This document shows, in pieces, positions 6,395 through 9,111 of a stretch of 9,111 bases of DNA. Position 1 is the first letter of the stretch; every line of letters begins with the position of its first letter. The stretch is from NCBI GenBank assembly GCA_910587205.1, contig CAJULZ010000107.1:1-9111 (forward strand). Direction: 5' to 3'. The DNA is from an uncultured Oscillospiraceae bacterium (lineage in GTDB: Bacteria > Bacillota > Clostridia > Oscillospirales > Oscillospiraceae). A program made the position numbers and the translations under genes. The notes beneath the pieces were generated by a model. That model was given only the letters and a program-made list of their open reading frames with translations, was not told the DNA's origin and searched no databases.

Positions 6395-8071
6395 ATGGAT
6401 ATGTCAGTATGGTTTTTGGTAGGCGCGATCCTGGTGTTCTTCATGCAGTGCGGGTTTGCCGCCGTGGAGGCGGGCTTCACGCGGGCTAAAAACGCGGGGA
6501 ACATCATCATGAAGAACCTGATGGATTTCTGCATCGGCACGGTGGTGTTCATGGCTTTGGGCTATGGTATCATGAACAGCGAGAACTACTTTTTCGGACT
6601 GATCGGCCTACCGGAGTATCAGATGTTCACCGATTTCTACGGGTTCGACTGGTCCAACTTCTTTTTCCAGCTGGTGTTTTGTGCCACCGCCGCCACCATC
6701 GTGTCCGGAGCCATGGCGGAGCGCACCAAGTTCTCCAGCTACTGCATCTACTCCGCCGTCATCTCCGCTGTGGTCTACCCCGTTGAGGCGGGCTGGGTAT
6801 GGAACGCCCAGGGCTGGCTGGCCAAGCTGGGCTACATTGACTTTGCGGGGTCCTCTGTCATCCATATGGTGGGAGGCATCTCCGGGCTGATTGGGGCCAT
6901 CCTGCTGGGGGCCCGCATGGGAAAATACGATGAAAAGGGCAATTCCAGGGCCATCCTGGGCCACAACATCCCTCTGGCGGCCATGGGCACGTTCATCCTC
7001 TGGTTCTGCTGGTACGGCTTTAACGGCGCGGCGGCATCCGACACTGTCCAGATGGCTCAGATCCTGGGCAACACCACCATCGCCCCAGCGGTGGCCACGG
7101 TGGTCTGTATGCTGTTCACCTGGATCAAGAACGGCAAGCCCGACGTAGGTATGTGCTTGAATGCCCCTCTGGCCGGGTTGGTTGGGATCACCGCCGGTTG
7201 TGCCGACCTGGATGCCTTGGGTTCTGCCATTGTGGGCGTGGTCACCGGCATCCTGGTGGTGGTCATCGTGGAGACGGCGGACACCAGGCTCCACATCGAC
7301 GATCCGGTGGGCGCGGTGGCCGTCCACGGCGGATGTGGGTTGACAGGCACCATCCTCACGGGATTTCTTGCCACAGACGGAGGCCTGCTTTACGGCGGCG
7401 GACCGCGTCTGCTGGGCGTCCAGTGTCTGGGCGTGGCCGCCATCGCGGCCTACACGGTGGTGGTCATGACCATCGTGTTCCACATCATCCGCGCCGCCCA
7501 CGGCCTGCGGGTGTCTGCCGAGGAGGAGATCGCTGGACTGGACTCCACCGAGCACGGCCTGCCCTCCGCCTACGCCGACTTCATGCCCTCCACTACCCTG
7601 ACGGCTATGCCGGCAGCCAACGCTTTTCCCGCGCCGGTGGCGGCCAAGGACAGCAGGTGCATGGATGAGACGGTGCCCGTCCAGGTCATGTCCCAGCCCA
7701 TGCCTGCCTCTGACGTGAAGCTGTCCAAGGTGACAATCCTGTGCAATCAGGCCAAGTTCGAGCAGCTGAAAGCAGCTATGAACGATATCGGCGTCACCGG
7801 CATGACTGTCACCCAGGTGCTGGGCTGCGGCATCCAGAAGGGGCGCACAGAGTATTACCGAGGCGTACCCCTGTCCATGAACCTGCTGCCCAAGCTCCAG
7901 GTGGACATGGTGGTGTCCAAGGTGCCGGTGGCCCAAGTGGTGGATGCCGCCCGGAAGGCGCTGTACACCGGCCATATCGGGGACGGCAAGATCTTCGTCT
8001 ACGGCGTGGAACAGGCGGTGAAGGTCCGCACCAACGAACGGGGCTATGACGCCCTCCAGGGCGAGGAATAA
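6395..8071 (+). CDS. Ammonium transporter (Amt) fused to a C-terminal PII regulatory domain
   Basis: This 558-residue protein joins an Amt/Rh ammonium channel (about 1-400) to a full PII domain (443-558). Eleven hydrophobic segments are visible between residues 5 and 367, with no separate signal peptide. Channel features include the twin pore Phe in FQLVF, DFAGSSVIH at 149-157 and AVHGG, with His157 and His311 matching the pore histidines of E. coli AmtB (168 and 318). The Amt core ends with GLDSTEHGL (381-389), and an Ala/Pro/Met-rich linker follows. The PII part aligns without gaps to E. coli GlnB at an offset of 442. It keeps Gln39 (Q481), Lys40 (K482), Tyr46 (Y488), Arg47 (R489), Lys58 (K500), the GDGK B-loop (529-532) and Arg103 (R545). 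The uridylylated Tyr51 is Leu493, and Arg101 is Lys543. By analogy with GlnK on AmtB, the PII trimer should cap the channel trimer from the cytoplasm. The start has AAGGGAGG (6380-6387) seven bases upstream. The name amtB would fit only the first part. Confidence 0.95.
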   Translation: MDMSVWFLVGAILVFFMQCGFAAVEAGFTRAKNAGNIIMKNLMDFCIGTVVFMALGYGIMNSENYFFGLIGLPEYQMFTDFYGFDWSNFFFQLVFCATAATIVSGAMAERTKFSSYCIYSAVISAVVYPVEAGWVWNAQGWLAKLGYIDFAGSSVIHMVGGISGLIGAILLGARMGKYDEKGNSRAILGHNIPLAAMGTFILWFCWYGFNGAAASDTVQMAQILGNTTIAPAVATVVCMLFTWIKNGKPDVGMCLNAPLAGLVGITAGCADLDALGSAIVGVVTGILVVVIVETADTRLHIDDPVGAVAVHGGCGLTGTILTGFLATDGGLLYGGGPRLLGVQCLGVAAIAAYTVVVMTIVFHIIRAAHGLRVSAEEEIAGLDSTEHGLPSAYADFMPSTTLTAMPAANAFPAPVAAKDSRCMDETVPVQVMSQPMPASDVKLSKVTILCNQAKFEQLKAAMNDIGVTGMTVTQVLGCGIQKGRTEYYRGVPLSMNLLPKLQVDMVVSKVPVAQVVDAARKALYTGHIGDGKIFVYGVEQAVKVRTNERGYDALQGEE

Positions 8072-8077
8072 AAACAG

Positions 8078-8113
8078 CTGTAGGGCAAGGGCCTTGTCAC
8101 CCTTGCCCTGCGG
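8078..8113 (+). repeat. Intergenic palindrome between amt and purF
   Basis: Bases 8078-8091 pair with 8100-8113 in a 14-bp stem (two G-T wobbles near the base) around an 8-base loop; the inner 10 pairs are perfect (AGGGCAAGGG with CCCTTGCCCT). No T-run follows on the + strand, so it is a poor terminator for amt. On the - strand the stem is followed by a run of five T, a terminator-like arrangement, but no gene is read in that direction here. The motif at its left edge (8069-8086, beginning on the amt stop codon) recurs at 6199-6216. Possible roles are a dispersed REP-like repeat, a 3' stabiliser of the amt mRNA or partial attenuation before purF. Confidence 0.65.
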
Positions 8114-8138
8114 GCGTTGACGCAAGGGAGTGTTTTCT

Positions 8139-9111
8139 ATGGAACTTCATGAGGAGTGCGGTGTATTTGGCATATACGACCCGGTTGGGGACTGCGCCCG
8201 GACCGCCTATTATGGGCTGTATGCCCTCCAGCACCGGGGGCAGGAGGCCTGCGGCATCGCCGCCATCAACGATAGGGAGCTGTCCTTCCACAAGGATGTG
8301 GGTTTGGTGGGGGAGGTATTCCACGAGGGGATCTTGGACGAGCTGAACGGGACCATGGCGGTGGGCCATGTGCGCTATTCCACTGCCGGCGGCCTTCGCC
8401 GGGAGAATGCCCAGCCCCTGACGCTGAACTATGTCAAAGGCACCCTGGCTTTGGCCCACAACGGCAATCTGCCCCACGCGGATGAGCTGCGCACTAAGTT
8501 CGAGTATCAGGGAGCCATTTTCCAGACCACCAGCGATTCCGAGCTGATTGCTTATGCCATTGCCCAGGCACGGCTGCGCTGCCCTTCGGTGGAGGAGGCG
8601 GTGCAGAAAGCGCTGTCGGGGCTGCGGGGGGCCTGGTCCCTGATCGTCATGTCTCCCCGGAAGCTGGTCGCCGCCCGGGACCCCTGGGGCTTCCGTCCTC
8701 TGTGTATGGGGCGGCGGGGAAAGGCGGTGATGTTCGCCTCTGAGAGCTGCGCGCTGGACGCGGTGGGGGCCAGGTTTGAGCGGGAGCTGGATCCCGGCGA
8801 GATCGTGGCGGTGGAGGACGGCGTGGTGCGCACCATTCAGGGCCCCGCTGGCAGAGGACACCTATGCATCTTCGAGTACATTTACTTCGCCCGGCCCGAC
8901 TCCACCATCTGCGGCCAGTCCGTCCACGAGGCCCGGCGGCGGGCAGGGTACTTCCTGGCCCAGGAATATCCCGTGGAGGCAGACGTGACGGTCGGCGTGC
9001 CGGATTCCGGACTGGACGCCGCCCTGGGCTATGCGGAGGCATCCGGCATCCCCTATGGGGTGGGGCTGGTGAAAAACCGCTATATTGGCCGCACCTTCAT
9101 CACCCCCGGCC
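8139..9111 (+). CDS. purF: Amidophosphoribosyltransferase, N-terminal two thirds (cut by window edge)
   Basis: PurF makes phosphoribosylamine from PRPP and glutamine, the first committed step of purine synthesis. The 324 codons present start MELHEECGVFGIY. Cys7 is the amidotransferase nucleophile after removal of a six-residue leader, as in the B. subtilis type (11-residue leader, from memory). Class II glutaminase motifs follow: HVRYST at 77-82, HNGN at 107-110, TTSDSE and RDPWGFRPL. The phosphoribosyltransferase half begins near 240 with FEYIYFARPDS and VPDSG at 287-291. Cys243 (HLCIFEY) aligns with the first cysteine ligand of the structural 4Fe-4S cluster in B. subtilis PurF; the other three ligands and the PRPP loop lie beyond the edge. 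The start is supported by AAGGGAG at 8124-8130, 8 bases upstream. The gene follows amt by 67 bases with no clear promoter, so it may be read from the amt transcript. Confidence 0.97.
   Translation, partial: MELHEECGVFGIYDPVGDCARTAYYGLYALQHRGQEACGIAAINDRELSFHKDVGLVGEVFHEGILDELNGTMAVGHVRYSTAGGLRRENAQPLTLNYVKGTLALAHNGNLPHADELRTKFEYQGAIFQTTSDSELIAYAIAQARLRCPSVEEAVQKALSGLRGAWSLIVMSPRKLVAARDPWGFRPLCMGRRGKAVMFASESCALDAVGARFERELDPGEIVAVEDGVVRTIQGPAGRGHLCIFEYIYFARPDSTICGQSVHEARRRAGYFLAQEYPVEADVTVGVPDSGLDAALGYAEASGIPYGVGLVKNRYIGRTFITPG

Noticed and set aside
6192..6422. A 76-codon open frame across the gltD-amt spacer
   Set aside because: It has no ribosome binding site, runs through the strong promoter and the structured leader, and overlaps the amt start in another frame.
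6339..6422. Possible leader peptide from a GTG at 6339 behind GGGAGGG (6329-6335)
   Set aside because: The purine tract is only about 3-4 bases from the GTG, both lie in hairpin 2, and the frame runs into amt without any telling residues.
8117..8122. TTGACG as a -35 box for purF
   Set aside because: A -10 box at 17 bases would fall on the purF start codon, leaving no leader or ribosome binding site.
6608..8125. Long - strand open frames opposite amt, gltD and purF (for example 505 codons opposite amt)
   Set aside because: They are antisense shadows of high-GC coding sequence with unnatural His/Gly-rich composition and no family motifs.

Overview
The window is about 9.1 kb of GC-rich DNA in which every supported gene lies on the + strand. 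Strong GGAGG-type ribosome binding sites, a Bacillus-like GltD and a PurF with a short cleavable leader before its catalytic Cys suggest a high-GC Firmicute. A gut Oscillospiraceae-type clostridium (Flavonifractor/Oscillibacter-like) is my best guess. This is inference from codon use and gene style, not a database match.

Layout: (1) positions 1-66 are the last 21 codons of an unidentified upstream gene, followed by a 13-bp hairpin that probably ends its transcript. (2) 134-6150 holds gltB and gltD, the large and small subunits of NADPH-dependent glutamate synthase; they overlap by one base (TAATG). (3) 6151-6394 is a regulatory spacer. It has an AT-rich stretch, a near-consensus sigma-A promoter (TTGACA, 17 bp, TATACT) and a roughly 120-nt structured leader ending at the next ribosome binding site. 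(4) 6395-8071 encodes an ammonium channel (Amt) with a complete PII signalling domain fused to its C-terminus. (5) 8072-8138 is a short spacer with a 14-bp palindrome. (6) 8139-9111 is the first two thirds of purF, which runs off the right edge.

The genes form a nitrogen-assimilation neighbourhood. Amt brings in ammonium, its attached PII domain can sense ATP/ADP and 2-oxoglutarate and gate the channel, GltBD turns glutamine plus 2-oxoglutarate into two glutamates, and PurF spends glutamine on the first step of purine synthesis. GltB and PurF are both class II (Ntn) glutamine amidotransferases with an N-terminal nucleophile Cys exposed by leader removal.

The metabolic enzymes look ordinary and intact. 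The unusual parts are the Amt-PII fusion, whose PII domain lacks the usual Tyr51 modification site, the structured amt leader with competing pairings, and an 18-nt motif shared by the spacers on both sides of the amt gene. I saw no tRNA, rRNA, CRISPR array, transposase or phage gene.
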